Part shown: positions 1-10,402 of the stretch, one piece after another
Layout of the letters: every line of letters starts with the position of its first letter
How positions within the stretch are numbered: position 1 is the first letter of the stretch
NCBI RefSeq assembly: GCF_003987135.1
Contig: NZ_PIPJ01000001.1
Coordinates: 62,001 to 126,000, forward strand
Reading direction: 5' to 3'
DNA length: 64,000 nucleotides
DNA from: Aliidiomarina iranensis
GTDB taxonomy: Bacteria > Pseudomonadota > Gammaproteobacteria > Enterobacterales > Alteromonadaceae
Notes under the pieces: model-generated
Told to the model about the DNA's origin: nothing
Database searches by the model: none
What the model saw: the letters and a program-made list of their open reading frames with translations, nothing else
Position numbers and translations under genes: made by a program

Positions 1-3000
1 GCTAATAATGAGGAGCAGCCGAGCATTCAAATAGAAGCGCCAACTCAGGGTGTAATCAAAGTAAAAACACGTGATTTCCCCTCAGATTGGTGGCCCGCTT
101 GGCAGCAATTAAATGAATTTTTCGATAATCCTTTTCAAACGGTTTTGCGTCTTACCGATGATCAACCGGCGCAAGCAAGTATTCGCTATTCCGATCCGAT
201 TCAATTACAAGTGCAGGCGCTTACTTCGGCAAATGAGCTAGCTAAATTTCTGAGTAATTCTTTTAACCTTACACCGTTTGAATGGCAATTGGATGAGCAG
301 AGCAATGGCAACCTCCATCAGTTACCGCTCGATGAGCTGCTTGGACCATCTGGTGTGTTATATGTGGAAGGGCCAAGCGCTTTGCCGAAGAAGCCTGGCT
401 TTATACAGCGCGATAGTTTTTTATTGGACGTTTTATATGCCTCGGAATGGACCATTTTCACCTGGGATTTAGCTGGCGCAGCTCTTCCGAACGTAGCTAT
501 TTACCAAGTATGTGCCGGCGAGAGCGAGCCTGCGTTATTGGGTGTTACCGGCGCCGATGGTGTTTTAGTAAGTGCGCCGCAATGGCCGTTGGAGGAAGAT
601 TTAGAGTGCTGGTTGTGGGCAACAGCAGCATCGCCGGAACACAGTAGCGAGAAGCATGCGAGCATAGCGCTTACTTTACGCGGTGCAAGATTCGAGTTCG
701 CCCAGGTGACCGGGAGCTTGATACCGGCACAGAAGCATGTGCGTTATCACGATACGCTACATTTTTTAATCGAGTTGCGAAATCGCTATGGTGAGAAGCT
801 CGATAGCGAAGAACTCGAAGTTTCGATGCGCTCAGACAATCAGGTTTATCCGGTTACGGTGAGCGCTATTAGCACTCAGGGGTTAGCCTCCGGTGCTGTT
901 CAATTTACTGAGGATATGGCGGCAGGCTCATATTGGTTCCGTGTGAGCTATCAAGGCAAGCTGATTGACTCGGAATCAATTGAACTAACCAAATTTATAG
1001 CGCCGGAACTCGATCTTTCAATGCAAGCCGAGTTGCAACTGGAAAATACTGATTGGTGGTTTTTACGTGGTGAATTACAGCGGATATCCACTGCGGCAAT
1101 GTCCAATCAAGCGGTGGATATCACCTTTGAATTTGATTCATCGAAGTACATTCCACAACAATCCGGCTGGCCAGAATCGTTGGATTATGGATTTTCGTTA
1201 GAAGAAGCCAATACCGAGTATGATTTCGAGCATCGGGTGTTACTGCAAACGGCGAATAACGGTGAATTTACCCTAACTGCTCGAGAGAATGCTGAAGCGG
1301 CTGAAACACAAGGGTTTGCTGCGATCGTTCCGCAGTTATCGCCAAACACACAAGGTTATTTGCGCTGGGAGGTTAGTATCGGAACGGTTAGCGGCGAGCC
1401 GGTTGTAAAAAGTGATAGCCAGGTAATTTATGGTTTACCCGCGTATCCAGGGCTTATTCGGCGTGCTGATAGTGATGTTGAAGTTCGCCTGATTAATGCT
1501 GAAGGGCAGTGGGCCAGTAACGATTTTGTGGCAGAGTTTTATGAGTTAGATAATGAAAATAATTTATTAAACGCCTGTGAGGGCGAGAACGGCAGTGCTA
1601 GATGCGAGCTTCCAGAGGGTAAAGATTTTTTATTGAAGGTTCGAGTAGCTGAGGCGGTTTTTGAACGAATCCTACGGCGTATCGAGATTGAGCAGTTGCA
1701 GCGGCCAACCCTTGATCTTCCCGATGCTTTTTTTGTTGCTCCGGGCAGTGTTTTGCCGGCGAACGAAGATGCACAGAACTTAGAAACAGAGAACGTAGAA
1801 ACAGAGAACTTAGGCATTGAGAACATAAGTGCAGGCAACAATACGGTTAGCGTAAATTCACCCACGGCACGTTCGGCGTTACTTCTGGTTTACAGCGATA
1901 AACTTGAGCATAAAGAATGGATCGCGTTGGCACCCGGTGAAAACTCGATTCCAATACCTGTTATAGAAAGCTGGGGGGCGGCGGTAGAGGTGGCGCTCGC
2001 TTATATGGAAGCAGGCGCTATAAAATTTACGAGTGATGCAGTGAACATCAGGAAAACACAACAACGGTTGCAGCTCGATATGCGCAGCCATAGTGATGTT
2101 TTAACCGTAGGCGAGCCGCTTCATGTGCGTTTTTACAGCGAACAAGATGCCGAAGTGCAACTTTGGTTTGTAGATGAAGGTTTAGTTGTTGGGAATTTAG
2201 CGGAAATCCCAACAAAGAAGCAGATTCAGAGTGATGATGCCAGGGAATGGCAATCGGCGTTTAGTTATTTCTCAAATCACCGGAGTGTTTCGATCCCGCC
2301 TGAGCCACAAGGTTTTTACAGTGGTTTATTTCTTGATGAAGAAAGCGTTGCCCAGATTCGTCGCCGTTCTGCCTCACCCATGCAGCCTGGTATGGGCCTC
2401 TATCTTGGCGAGCATAAAGTAGAGGCTGAGCAGCTTGTTCTGTGGCAAAAGCCGATTCAGCTAACGGCGGGCGAGGAGGAAAACGTTGAATTCAATCTAC
2501 CACCAAGGCCAACAGGCTGGCGCCTTGTTGCGGTAGCGGCCACAGCAGATGAGCGCTACGTGCTAAATGAATCAGTATCCGTTCAGGCACCTTTTGAATT
2601 TAGTGTGGAGGCGGCAGAAGATAGCTTCGAGGGCGATGAATTGCAGTTAGCCCTTAGTGCCACAAACCGCTCTAGTGATCAGCGCGTTATTGAATCGGTG
2701 GTTGTGAAGCTTAATCATGAATTACTTGAGGTGGTTTCGTTTCAGCTTGAGCCTAACGAATCACAGAGGCAAACAATTAAGCTACCGGGCCTAACCGTTG
2801 GCCGCCATCAGGTAATCGTTTCGCACCAAGGCAGTGAACAAGCGCGAACAGTTGCGTTATCGGTTAGGCCGGAGCACATCTTTGCGCAACAACGTATTTT
2901 TCCAGAAGGGGCGAATACCTTTAGTTGGCAACAACCGGATGGCATTGATGAGGTAGAATTTTATCAATTAGAAGGTGAGCTTGCATTGGATTGGCACTTA

Positions 3001-4389
3001 CTTCGCGAGCAGATGCTGCAGAACAGGGTTCGATCTTGGCAGCAGCGATTAAATGCCGCTTTATTGTTAGCGATGATGCCGGAAGCGCACGTAGAGGATG
3101 GCGATGAAGCACTTGTAGGGAAATTGCTTGCCGAACCCTTTGGGTACTTTGGCCGGCGTTTTCAAACCTTTCCAAACTATGATATTACCTTTGATGATTG
3201 GCTAACAGCCTACAGTATTTTGCTGTTACAGAGGTTTCAGGATCAGCGTTATCAGGAATATGCCGATCGAATCCTACAGCAATTTAATATCACCAATGAG
3301 TTAACTCAAATTTTAGAAACCTCAAGTAATTTGAATGCCCGAGCTTTGGCGTTGTGGGCCTTAACAGATACCGCTGATATTAACTACGCCGATTATCAGG
3401 CGCTTGCAGAACACCTAAGGGTAGGTGCTGATTCGCAAGCACGCTTACTCTATCTCGCAAGCTTGAGCGATTATGCCGAGGCCGAACCGATTATTGATAG
3501 TTTAGTGGCGGAGATTGCAAGTAATAACTATCAAAGCCAAGCCGGAACTATGTTCACGAGCAATCTGGAGCGTTGTTTAAGTTTACATGGGCTTTCTTAC
3601 CAGCGTTCGGCAGGTCATTCTTTGGGAATAAGCTCAGCAAACCTGAGTTATCAGCAGGAAAGCTTAAATTTACTCGCAATGCAGCGCGAGCGGGGTGATT
3701 TCGGCGATGCATACAGTAATGGTTTTTGTTTGTTAGCGTTGCATGCAGGGGCGGGATCTCAGGAGACTGAATCGGCAAAGCCTGAAATCACTGTGAATGC
3801 TGATACTCATGCTGATATCTATTCCAGCAGTAACGGCGAGCAGCCAGTAGCTGCGAAAAGTTTGGGGTTGGGCCGTTGGCAAATTGAAAACTCATCCGGG
3901 GCAGCGCCAATGTTTGCGCGTTATAAAGCGGATTATCAGAGCTTACCTGAGCTGGCGCAAAGTTTAAGTTTGCAGCGTAATTACGAAATTTTGCAGCGCG
4001 CGGAAAATGGCGAGAACGCTTGGCAGCCATTAACGGCCGATACGCCCGTAGCTCTCGGCGATGTCATTCGCGTAACCTTGCGGTTAACAGCCCCCATGGC
4101 ACTCTCAGATGTGGTTGTTCGTGATTTTATTCCCGGCGGTTGGTACGCCAATCAGAGCGGATTTTGGGCTAAGGATTCTCCGTGCTATCGGTGCTATCAA
4201 GAAGTTGAGGGGCAGCAAATCGCCTTATCACAACATTACATCCCTGCCGGCGTTACTACCATTCAATATCAAGTTCAGGTACGCAATTCCGGCACCTACC
4301 TGGCCCCTGGTGCAACCGCAGAGGCACTCTTTCGAGGCGATGTGCAAGCACGAACAGAAAGCACAGTTTGGGAAATACAGAGCAAGTAA
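1..4389 (+). CDS. Alpha-2-macroglobulin family protein (5'-truncated by the window edge)
   Basis: The frame is open from base 1, so the true start lies upstream; 1462 codons are visible. The protein is a string of beta-sandwich MG-like segments, then a helical toroid-like region (visible residues about 990-1240), and ends in an MG10-like segment containing DVVVRDFIPGGW. Bacterial alpha-2-macroglobulins are periplasmic or lipoprotein protease traps. The usual thioester CxEQ is not seen: the best aligned place reads LLREQ (nt 2998-3012), so this resembles the thioester-less YfaS/MagD type rather than YfhM. A 15-bp repeat at 1777-1824 encodes N-[LV]-E-T-E units, probably a linker. It runs convergently toward mnmE 24 bp away, with no clear terminator between. 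Family call fairly sure; function by analogy only. Confidence 0.8.
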   Translation, partial: ANNEEQPSIQIEAPTQGVIKVKTRDFPSDWWPAWQQLNEFFDNPFQTVLRLTDDQPAQASIRYSDPIQLQVQALTSANELAKFLSNSFNLTPFEWQLDEQSNGNLHQLPLDELLGPSGVLYVEGPSALPKKPGFIQRDSFLLDVLYASEWTIFTWDLAGAALPNVAIYQVCAGESEPALLGVTGADGVLVSAPQWPLEEDLECWLWATAASPEHSSEKHASIALTLRGARFEFAQVTGSLIPAQKHVRYHDTLHFLIELRNRYGEKLDSEELEVSMRSDNQVYPVTVSAISTQGLASGAVQFTEDMAAGSYWFRVSYQGKLIDSESIELTKFIAPELDLSMQAELQLENTDWWFLRGELQRISTAAMSNQAVDITFEFDSSKYIPQQSGWPESLDYGFSLEEANTEYDFEHRVLLQTANNGEFTLTARENAEAAETQGFAAIVPQLSPNTQGYLRWEVSIGTVSGEPVVKSDSQVIYGLPAYPGLIRRADSDVEVRLINAEGQWASNDFVAEFYELDNENNLLNACEGENGSARCELPEGKDFLLKVRVAEAVFERILRRIEIEQLQRPTLDLPDAFFVAPGSVLPANEDAQNLETENVETENLGIENISAGNNTVSVNSPTARSALLLVYSDKLEHKEWIALAPGENSIPIPVIESWGAAVEVALAYMEAGAIKFTSDAVNIRKTQQRLQLDMRSHSDVLTVGEPLHVRFYSEQDAEVQLWFVDEGLVVGNLAEIPTKKQIQSDDAREWQSAFSYFSNHRSVSIPPEPQGFYSGLFLDEESVAQIRRRSASPMQPGMGLYLGEHKVEAEQLVLWQKPIQLTAGEEENVEFNLPPRPTGWRLVAVAATADERYVLNESVSVQAPFEFSVEAAEDSFEGDELQLALSATNRSSDQRVIESVVVKLNHELLEVVSFQLEPNESQRQTIKLPGLTVGRHQVIVSHQGSEQARTVALSVRPEHIFAQQRIFPEGANTFSWQQPDGIDEVEFYQLEGELALDWHLLREQMLQNRVRSWQQRLNAALLLAMMPEAHVEDGDEALVGKLLAEPFGYFGRRFQTFPNYDITFDDWLTAYSILLLQRFQDQRYQEYADRILQQFNITNELTQILETSSNLNARALALWALTDTADINYADYQALAEHLRVGADSQARLLYLASLSDYAEAEPIIDSLVAEIASNNYQSQAGTMFTSNLERCLSLHGLSYQRSAGHSLGISSANLSYQQESLNLLAMQRERGDFGDAYSNGFCLLALHAGAGSQETESAKPEITVNADTHADIYSSSNGEQPVAAKSLGLGRWQIENSSGAAPMFARYKADYQSLPELAQSLSLQRNYEILQRAENGENAWQPLTADTPVALGDVIRVTLRLTAPMALSDVVVRDFIPGGWYANQSGFWAKDSPCYRCYQEVEGQQIALSQHYIPAGVTTIQYQVQVRNSGTYLAPGATAEALFRGDVQARTESTVWEIQSK

Positions 4390-4413
4390 AGGTAAATTAA
4401 ACAGAGCAGGAAT

Positions 4414-5835
4414 TCATTTACCAATACAGAAGCTGCTAAATATCTTCCCGAGTAAATCATCGGAGGTAAAAGCGCCGGTGATTTCGTTGAGGTGGTGCTG
4501 CACTAGCCGCAGTTCCTCAGCGAGTAGCTCACCAGCTTGATAAACCTCAAGTTGCTCTTGGCCGGAGAGCAGGTGTGTTTTTGCCCGGGCGATTGCTTCA
4601 AGGTGGCGGCGGCGCGCCATAAAGCCGCCTTCCATTTTGTCGTTGAAGCCCATGCAGGATTTTAAGTGGTCCCGCAAATACTCAATGCCTTCACCCGTAG
4701 AGGCACATAAAGACACCACGGGAATACCATTTATTTCGGAAAAACCGGTGGTTTCCGCGGTTAAATCTACTTTGTTGCGAATTACGCTGAAGGGCAAATG
4801 CTCGGGCAATCGAGCAAAGAATTCGGGCCAGATATCATCTGGGTGCACGGCGTTGGTTTCGGTGCTATCCACCATGAATAAAACTCGATCAGCTTGCTCA
4901 ATTTCCGCCCAAGCGCGCTCAATACCAATTTGTTCCACTTTATCAGGGCTTTCTCGTAAACCTGCGGTATCAATTATGTGCAAGGGCATGCCATCGATTT
5001 GAATGTGCTCGCGCAGAACATCGCGCGTGGTGCCGGCGATATCGGTAACAATGGCCGATTCACGGCCCGCAAGTACATTCAATAAGCTGGATTTACCCGC
5101 ATTAGGCCGGCCAGCAATTACCACACGCATACCTTCACGTAATAACGAACCTTGTTTTGCCTGCGTTTCAACGTTATCTAATGCCGAGATAATGGCGTTT
5201 AAATCAGCGGCTACTTTGCCATCGCTTAAAAAATCAACTTCTTCATCGGGAAAATCAATGGCGGCTTCTACGTAGATACGAAGATGGATAACGGCATCTA
5301 CCAGTTGGTCGATTTTATGGGAGAATTCGCCCTGTAAGCTTTGTAGCGCCATACGGGCCGCTTGTTCTGATGTAGTATCAATTAAATCGGCAATCGCCTC
5401 TGCCTGGGCTAAATCGAGCTTATCGTTCATAAAGGCCCGTTCACTAAATTCGCCGGGGCGGGCAAGGCGAGCTTGATTGCTGGCAAGAATCGCCTTGATC
5501 AGCATATCAATGACCACTGGGCCGCCGTGGCCTTGTAGTTCTAATACATCTTCACCGGTAAACGAATTCGGGCCTTGGAAAAACAGTGCAATACCTTGAT
5601 CAAGGAGTTCGCCGGCACCGTTTTTAAACGCTGTGTAATCGGCCGAGCGAGGCTTTGGGCAGTAGCCCAGAATGAGCTGGGCAATAGCTTTGCTCGCAGG
5701 GCCGCTCACACGCACTATACCAACCCCACCTTTACCCGGTGGTGTGGCTTGCGCAACGATAGTATCGCTATCGTGATTTAATGTGGGTTCGGCAAGGTTT
5801 TGGCTGGCGCTTTTATCAAAAGCCGAGTGGGTCAT
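4414..5835 (-). CDS. mnmE: tRNA uridine-5-carboxymethylaminomethyl(34) synthesis GTPase MnmE
   Basis: 473 aa. With MnmG this GTPase makes the (carboxymethyl)aminomethyl modification at U34 of several tRNAs. Visible in order: folate-binding N-domain ([21 protein letters not shown]), helical domain, inserted G domain with G1 GRPNAGKS near residue 243, G2 region GTTRD, G3 DTAGLRE and G4 NKVD, and the invariant C-terminal FCIGK. It is about 20 residues longer than E. coli MnmE; the extra N-terminus is hydrophilic and no internal ATG offers a shorter start. GAGG lies 7 nt before the ATG. A terminator separates it from yidC, so it probably has its own promoter in 5836-5950. Its usual partners mnmG, rsmG and parAB are not in the window. 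Confidence 0.97.
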   Translation of the reverse strand: MTHSAFDKSASQNLAEPTLNHDSDTIVAQATPPGKGGVGIVRVSGPASKAIAQLILGYCPKPRSADYTAFKNGAGELLDQGIALFFQGPNSFTGEDVLELQGHGGPVVIDMLIKAILASNQARLARPGEFSERAFMNDKLDLAQAEAIADLIDTTSEQAARMALQSLQGEFSHKIDQLVDAVIHLRIYVEAAIDFPDEEVDFLSDGKVAADLNAIISALDNVETQAKQGSLLREGMRVVIAGRPNAGKSSLLNVLAGRESAIVTDIAGTTRDVLREHIQIDGMPLHIIDTAGLRESPDKVEQIGIERAWAEIEQADRVLFMVDSTETNAVHPDDIWPEFFARLPEHLPFSVIRNKVDLTAETTGFSEINGIPVVSLCASTGEGIEYLRDHLKSCMGFNDKMEGGFMARRRHLEAIARAKTHLLSGQEQLEVYQAGELLAEELRLVQHHLNEITGAFTSDDLLGKIFSSFCIGK

Positions 5836-5953
5836 ATGAGCCTCGAACAGGTAGAAACGAAATATATAGGCATATCATAGAGCAAAAAGCCGACAAAATC
5901 AGAGTATTCATTAGGGCTTAGTTGAGCGCTCAGGTTCGCCAAAACGAAGGTGA

Positions 5954-5993
5954 TAAAAAACCACCAAGGCCGAGAACAGCCGCTTGGTGGTTT
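5954..5993 (-). terminator. Intrinsic terminator after yidC
   Basis: Inverted repeat AAACCACCAAG / CTTGGTGGTTT (arms 5958-5968 and 5983-5993) with a 14-nt loop, followed on the minus strand by a T run. It ends the rpmH-rnpA-yidD-yidC transcript before mnmE. Confidence 0.85.
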
Positions 5994-6082
5994 AGAAACG
6001 CCCGTTGCCGAGCGTTTAGTTCTTTTTTGTTGCCACTTATTTTGTTGCAGCAGTGGCTGAGCAATAGCGGCGCAAGTGAAGA

Positions 6083-7750
6083 TTATCGCGCTTTTGCTTT
6101 ACTCTTCTTCTCGTCTTGTTTTTCGATTTGGCGATAAATCCATGTCATTTGTGTAATCGAAATCAAGTTACTCACTAACCAGTAAAGTACCAAGCCTGCA
6201 GGGAAGAACAGGAAGAATACCGTGAAGATAATTGGCATAAACTGCAGAATCTTCTGCTGCATAGGGTCAGTTACCGGCGTTGGTTGCAAGCGCTGCATTA
6301 ACCACATACTGCCGCCCATCAATAGTGGCAGGATAAAGTATGGGTCGCGGCTCGATAAATCGTTTATCCAAAGCATGAAATCGGCATGGCGAATTTCAGG
6401 GCTTTCGAGTAATACCCAATAAAGTGCTAAGAAGATAGGTAATTGCAGCAACATTGGCAAACAACCACCAAGTGGGTTCACTTTTTCTTCTTTGTACATC
6501 TTCATCATGGCGGCCGACATTTTCTGCCGGTCGTCGCCAAAGCGCTCGCGCATCTCTTTCATTTTTGGCGCGATTTTACGCATTTTCGCCATAGATACGT
6601 ATTGTGCTTTGGTAAGCGGGTAAAGAATTGATTTGATAATCACAGTTACCAAAATAATTGCTAAGCCCCAGTTAATCACAACGCTTTGCAGCAACGAAAG
6701 CAGCCAGTAAATCGGCTGTGCAAGCCACCACAAGAAGCCGTAATCAACGGTTAAGTTCAAGTGTTCAGCCAACTCTTTTAAGCGTGCTTGGTTCTTCGGG
6801 CCCATGTAAAGGGCGCCACCTAACTCTAACGTTTCACCGGGTGCTACCGTATGTGCAGGCCCAATAAAACCAATCATGCCTTCGCCAAGCGCATTATTGT
6901 TGGTGTAAAGGCGGTTGGTAGCTTCTTGATCTGGAACCCAGGCGGTTACAAAGTAATGCTCTAGCATGGCTACCCAGCCAGCTGGGGTATTGTTGCTTAA
7001 TGCACTATCTTGAATATCGGCGAAGCTATATTTTTTGTAGCGGTTACTTTCGGCCGAATATGCGGCACCGCGGTATGTTGGCATGAACATGCTATCACGG
7101 CCGCCATCGAGCATGGTTTGCTTGAGTTGGCCATACATGCTCATCGTTTTTGCACGATCGCTGTTGTTTACGATCTGATAATCAACGTTGATGGCGTAAT
7201 CACCGCGCCGAAATGAATAGGTTTTGGTTACTTGAGTGCCATCTTCTTGCTGGTAAACGAGCGGAACTACAAGGGTATCACCGCGCATTTCATAAGTGCG
7301 CTGTTGAGCGCTGAATACTGGGCGTGTTTCCGCGTTATCAACGCCATCAGGGCCAATTAAACCACTTTGAGCGATGTGCAGGTTGCCCGGCCGCTGGTAT
7401 AAAATAGTGTAACGTGCTTCTTCGCCCAAAGTTTCGGCATGTTGAAGCAGTTCTGATTTAATTAAATCACCGCCACGCAAGCTAATTTCTACACGTAAAA
7501 CATCGGTTGAAACTACGATAGAATCACCTTCTATAGCCGTTGTTTCAGTAGTAGGTGTATCGTTGTTGGTGGCTACGGGAATATCGCCTGTTGCTTGCGG
7601 TACATCGTTATTAGCAGCAGGCTGAGCTACTTCAGGTGTGCTTGTAGCATCGATACCTGGGGTGTTAACGCCCTTGAGTTGCCATTGTTGGAACATAAAA
7701 AATGATAGAACCAAAAGGGCAATAACCAGAATTGTACGTTGCGAATCCAT
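6083..7750 (-). CDS. yidC: Membrane protein insertase YidC
   Basis: 555 aa, the usual length. Inserts and folds inner-membrane proteins alone or with SecYEG. A first membrane segment (ILVIALLVLSFFMF, residues 7-20) is followed by a low-complexity Thr/Asn/Ala linker, the periplasmic beta domain (about 55-345), and the conserved 60KD_IMP core from about residue 350 with the cytoplasmic KMRKIAPKMKEMRERFG hairpin and NPLGGCLPMLLQLPIF. The C-terminus is Lys-rich. It starts 2 bp after yidD and is the last gene of the rpmH operon. Confidence 0.98.
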   Translation of the reverse strand: MDSQRTILVIALLVLSFFMFQQWQLKGVNTPGIDATSTPEVAQPAANNDVPQATGDIPVATNNDTPTTETTAIEGDSIVVSTDVLRVEISLRGGDLIKSELLQHAETLGEEARYTILYQRPGNLHIAQSGLIGPDGVDNAETRPVFSAQQRTYEMRGDTLVVPLVYQQEDGTQVTKTYSFRRGDYAINVDYQIVNNSDRAKTMSMYGQLKQTMLDGGRDSMFMPTYRGAAYSAESNRYKKYSFADIQDSALSNNTPAGWVAMLEHYFVTAWVPDQEATNRLYTNNNALGEGMIGFIGPAHTVAPGETLELGGALYMGPKNQARLKELAEHLNLTVDYGFLWWLAQPIYWLLSLLQSVVINWGLAIILVTVIIKSILYPLTKAQYVSMAKMRKIAPKMKEMRERFGDDRQKMSAAMMKMYKEEKVNPLGGCLPMLLQLPIFLALYWVLLESPEIRHADFMLWINDLSSRDPYFILPLLMGGSMWLMQRLQPTPVTDPMQQKILQFMPIIFTVFFLFFPAGLVLYWLVSNLISITQMTWIYRQIEKQDEKKSKAKAR

Positions 7751-7752
7751 AG

Positions 7753-7998
7753 TTACTTCTTCTCTCGTTGTGTTTCTTGGTGTTCGGTATCGCTTTGCGA
7801 ACCGGGAACCGGATCAAAACCACCGGGATTCCCCGGATGACACTTACTAATTCGTTTTATAGCGAGCCAGCTGCCTTTGCCTACACCGTGAAGCTTCAAA
7901 GCATCTTTAGTATATTCTGAGCAAGTTGGATAAAACCGACAACGCGGGCCTAGCAGTGGGCTTATTACCAACTGGTAAACTCGAATTAAAGCCACCAT
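7753..7998 (-). CDS. yidD: Membrane protein insertion efficiency factor YidD
   Basis: 81 aa from ATG at 7998. Small membrane-associated protein that helps YidC-dependent insertion. Conserved [17 protein letters not shown] and the [12 protein letters not shown] tail are present. The frame is open further upstream to an ATG at 8043 (96 aa), but the 7998 start overlaps the rnpA stop as TAATG, gives the usual family length and starts [14 protein letters not shown] as expected; I prefer it and infer translational coupling. Confidence 0.93.
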   Translation of the reverse strand: MVALIRVYQLVISPLLGPRCRFYPTCSEYTKDALKLHGVGKGSWLAIKRISKCHPGNPGGFDPVPGSQSDTEHQETQREKK

Positions 7999-8369
7999 TA
8001 CTTTAACAAGTATTGATTGCAGCGTTTGCCTAATTTTCGCCATAAATAATCCAATAACTCTCTGAGGGCATGGTTATCTAATTTCATCACCCCAGGTTTA
8101 GCGATAACGATAATATCAAAGCCAACGAGTTTATGCTGCTTTAAACGGTAGGATTCACGGATTATTCTTTTAATGCGGTTACGATCAACGGCGCGTTTAG
8201 CGTTTTTCTTGCTAACTGTAACACCCATACGCGGATGTTCCCGTTGATTAGGCTTGGCAAGAAACGTGAATTCGTTACTTACAGCTTTTACAGGAGGATT
8301 ATTGAAGACGTTTTGAAAGTCTGCGGGAGTTAACAAACGTAACTCCCGAGGGTATGTATACCGACTCAC
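7998..8369 (-). CDS. rnpA: Ribonuclease P protein component
   Basis: 123 aa; E. coli RnpA is 119. Binds the RNase P RNA and helps 5' processing of precursor tRNA. Signature region [20 protein letters not shown] (the basic RNR motif) is at about residues 53-72, preceded by the central cleft sequence RMGVTVS. Lies between rpmH (36 bp upstream) and yidD (1-bp overlap). Confidence 0.98.
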   Translation of the reverse strand: MSRYTYPRELRLLTPADFQNVFNNPPVKAVSNEFTFLAKPNQREHPRMGVTVSKKNAKRAVDRNRIKRIIRESYRLKQHKLVGFDIIVIAKPGVMKLDNHALRELLDYLWRKLGKRCNQYLLK

Positions 8370-8405
8370 TCAGCAACCTGAGCTTTGCTTAACGAAGCGA
8401 TTCGA

Positions 8406-8567
<162 letters not shown>

Positions 8568-8582
8568 TCAAAATGAGCGCGG

Positions 8583-8611
8583 ATTCTACCCAGAAAAAGG
8601 ATCGCTGTCAA
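8583..8611 (-). promoter_or_regulatory. Sigma70 promoter of the rpmH operon
   Basis: On the minus strand TTGACA (8606-8611) is 17 bp from TAGAAT (8583-8588): a consensus -35, ideal spacing and a near-consensus -10, as expected for a ribosomal protein operon. Confidence 0.85.
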
Positions 8612-8632
8612 ATATAAATGCTAAAAAACGCC

Positions 8633-8641
8633 TGTGGATAA
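8633..8641. promoter_or_regulatory. DnaA box
   Basis: TGTGGATAA, the exact complement of the strong R1/R4 box TTATCCACA, just upstream of the rpmH -35 and about 260 bp before dnaA. Probably used for DnaA autoregulation. Confidence 0.75.
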
Positions 8642-8898
8642 CTTTACATAATAGGGGCCAAAATACTGGCGTATAGCAGGTATTTTACGTAGAATGAAAA
8701 GCTAAGTTTTGAGTTATTACTAAGGGTGATCTGTTGCCGGATCTGTAACATGATCGGTGTGTTTCTTGAATAACCTCAACACAAAAAAATAGTGTATCGA
8801 AACAACATAAAAAAAAGCATCGCAAGGGTGCTTATAAAAAGTGCGTTAGCGCAAAAACAACAATATATATTAAGAGATAGGAGTACATGGGGTGAGCT

Positions 8899-10362
8899 GT
8901 GAGTAATTCACTGTGGAGCGATTGCGCGGCGCGTTTGCAAAATGAGCTGCCTGCACAACAGTTCAATACCTGGATTCGCCCATTGCAGGCGGATTTAGAA
9001 CAGAACACCCTATTTTTGTATGCACCAAATACTTATGTTGTTGAGTGGGTAAAAGATAAATACTTAAAACAAATCATTACGTTTTTGCGTAGCGCCTCGG
9101 GTGAGCAAGCCCCGAATGTTGAATTACGTGTTGGCGGCTCTCGTAAGCCAACCGGATTAGATGCCACAAATGGGGCGGCGGTAACCAATGGTAAAGAAAG
9201 GGAGCAGGAAAATTCGGCTTCCGCAGAGGCAACCGGTAATTCTGCTGCAGCCAATGGCAATGCCAACGGAGCCAACACTGGCCGGCAACAATATACACCA
9301 CAGGTATTAACGAATCCGGTTGATCGGCCAATTTCGTTGCAGCATAGCAATTTACAACCTACCTATACGTTCGATAATTTCGTGGAAGGTCGCTCTAATC
9401 AGCTGGCCCGCGCCGCAGCATCGCAAGTAGCCGAAAACCCTGGTAAAGCCTATAACCCGCTGTTTATATATGGCGGCACAGGCTTGGGTAAAACCCATTT
9501 GCTACATTCTATTGGCAACGGCATTTTAGCCAATAAACCCGATGCGAAAGTGTTCTATTTGCGCGCCGAGCGTTTTGTGCAAGATATGGTGTATGCCATG
9601 AAGCACAACAAAATCGATAGCTTTAAAGAGAGCTACCGTAGCGTTGATGCGCTGCTTATCGACGACGTGCAATTTTTTGCTAAGAAAGATCATTTCCAGG
9701 ACGAATTCTTCCATACATTTAATTGGCTTCTTGAAGGTAATCAACAAGTTATATTAACTAGTGATGTTTATCCGAAAGAAATTGAGGGCGTGGATGAACG
9801 CCTGAAATCGCGTTTTGGTTGGGGTTTAACCGTAGCCATTGAACCGCCAGAGCTACCTACCCGGGTAGCCATCTTAGAGCGCAAAGCGGAAGAACGGAAA
9901 ACCAAATTACCACACGAAGTGGCGTTTTTTATAGCGAAGCGCTTGCGCTCGAATGTTCGTGAGCTTGAAGGTGCATTAAACCGAGTAATCGCCAACGTTA
10001 CGTTAACGGGCCGTGATATCACCATTGATTTTGTAAAAGAAGCACTGCGAGATTTGATTGCTGCTCAAGAGCGGTTGGTAACTATTGATAACATTCAGCG
10101 CACGGTGGCTGAGTATTATAATATTAAAGTTTCAGATTTAACTTCGAAACGGCGCACGCGCTCGGTAGCGCGGCCTCGTCAGGTTGCAATGGCGTTGGCA
10201 AAAGAGTTAACTAGCCATAGTTTACCCGAGATTGGTGATGCCTTCGGCGGGCGCGATCATACCACCGTGTTGCATGCGTGCCGGAAAGTGAAAGAGCTAA
10301 TTGAATCGGATCATGAAATCCAAGAAGATTACCGCAACTTGAACCGAACGTTATCGGTTTAA
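8899..10362 (+). CDS. dnaA: Chromosomal replication initiator DnaA
   Basis: 487 aa from a GTG (GTG-AGT-AAT), preceded by GGGGTGAG. Binds DnaA boxes and opens oriC. Domain [23 protein letters not shown], an Asn/Ala-rich low-complexity domain II (about 85-140), the AAA+ domain III with Walker [10 protein letters not shown] (about 191) and Walker [10 protein letters not shown] (about 252), and domain IV with the DNA-binding signature [15 protein letters not shown]. Heads the dnaA-dnaN-recF-gyrB cluster; a 40-bp gap precedes dnaN. Confidence 0.99.
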   Translation: MSNSLWSDCAARLQNELPAQQFNTWIRPLQADLEQNTLFLYAPNTYVVEWVKDKYLKQIITFLRSASGEQAPNVELRVGGSRKPTGLDATNGAAVTNGKEREQENSASAEATGNSAAANGNANGANTGRQQYTPQVLTNPVDRPISLQHSNLQPTYTFDNFVEGRSNQLARAAASQVAENPGKAYNPLFIYGGTGLGKTHLLHSIGNGILANKPDAKVFYLRAERFVQDMVYAMKHNKIDSFKESYRSVDALLIDDVQFFAKKDHFQDEFFHTFNWLLEGNQQVILTSDVYPKEIEGVDERLKSRFGWGLTVAIEPPELPTRVAILERKAEERKTKLPHEVAFFIAKRLRSNVRELEGALNRVIANVTLTGRDITIDFVKEALRDLIAAQERLVTIDNIQRTVAEYYNIKVSDLTSKRRTRSVARPRQVAMALAKELTSHSLPEIGDAFGGRDHTTVLHACRKVKELIESDHEIQEDYRNLNRTLSV

Positions 10363-10402
10363 TGCTGCAGTTAACGAAATAATAATAAGGGGAGTTAGCC
10401 GC

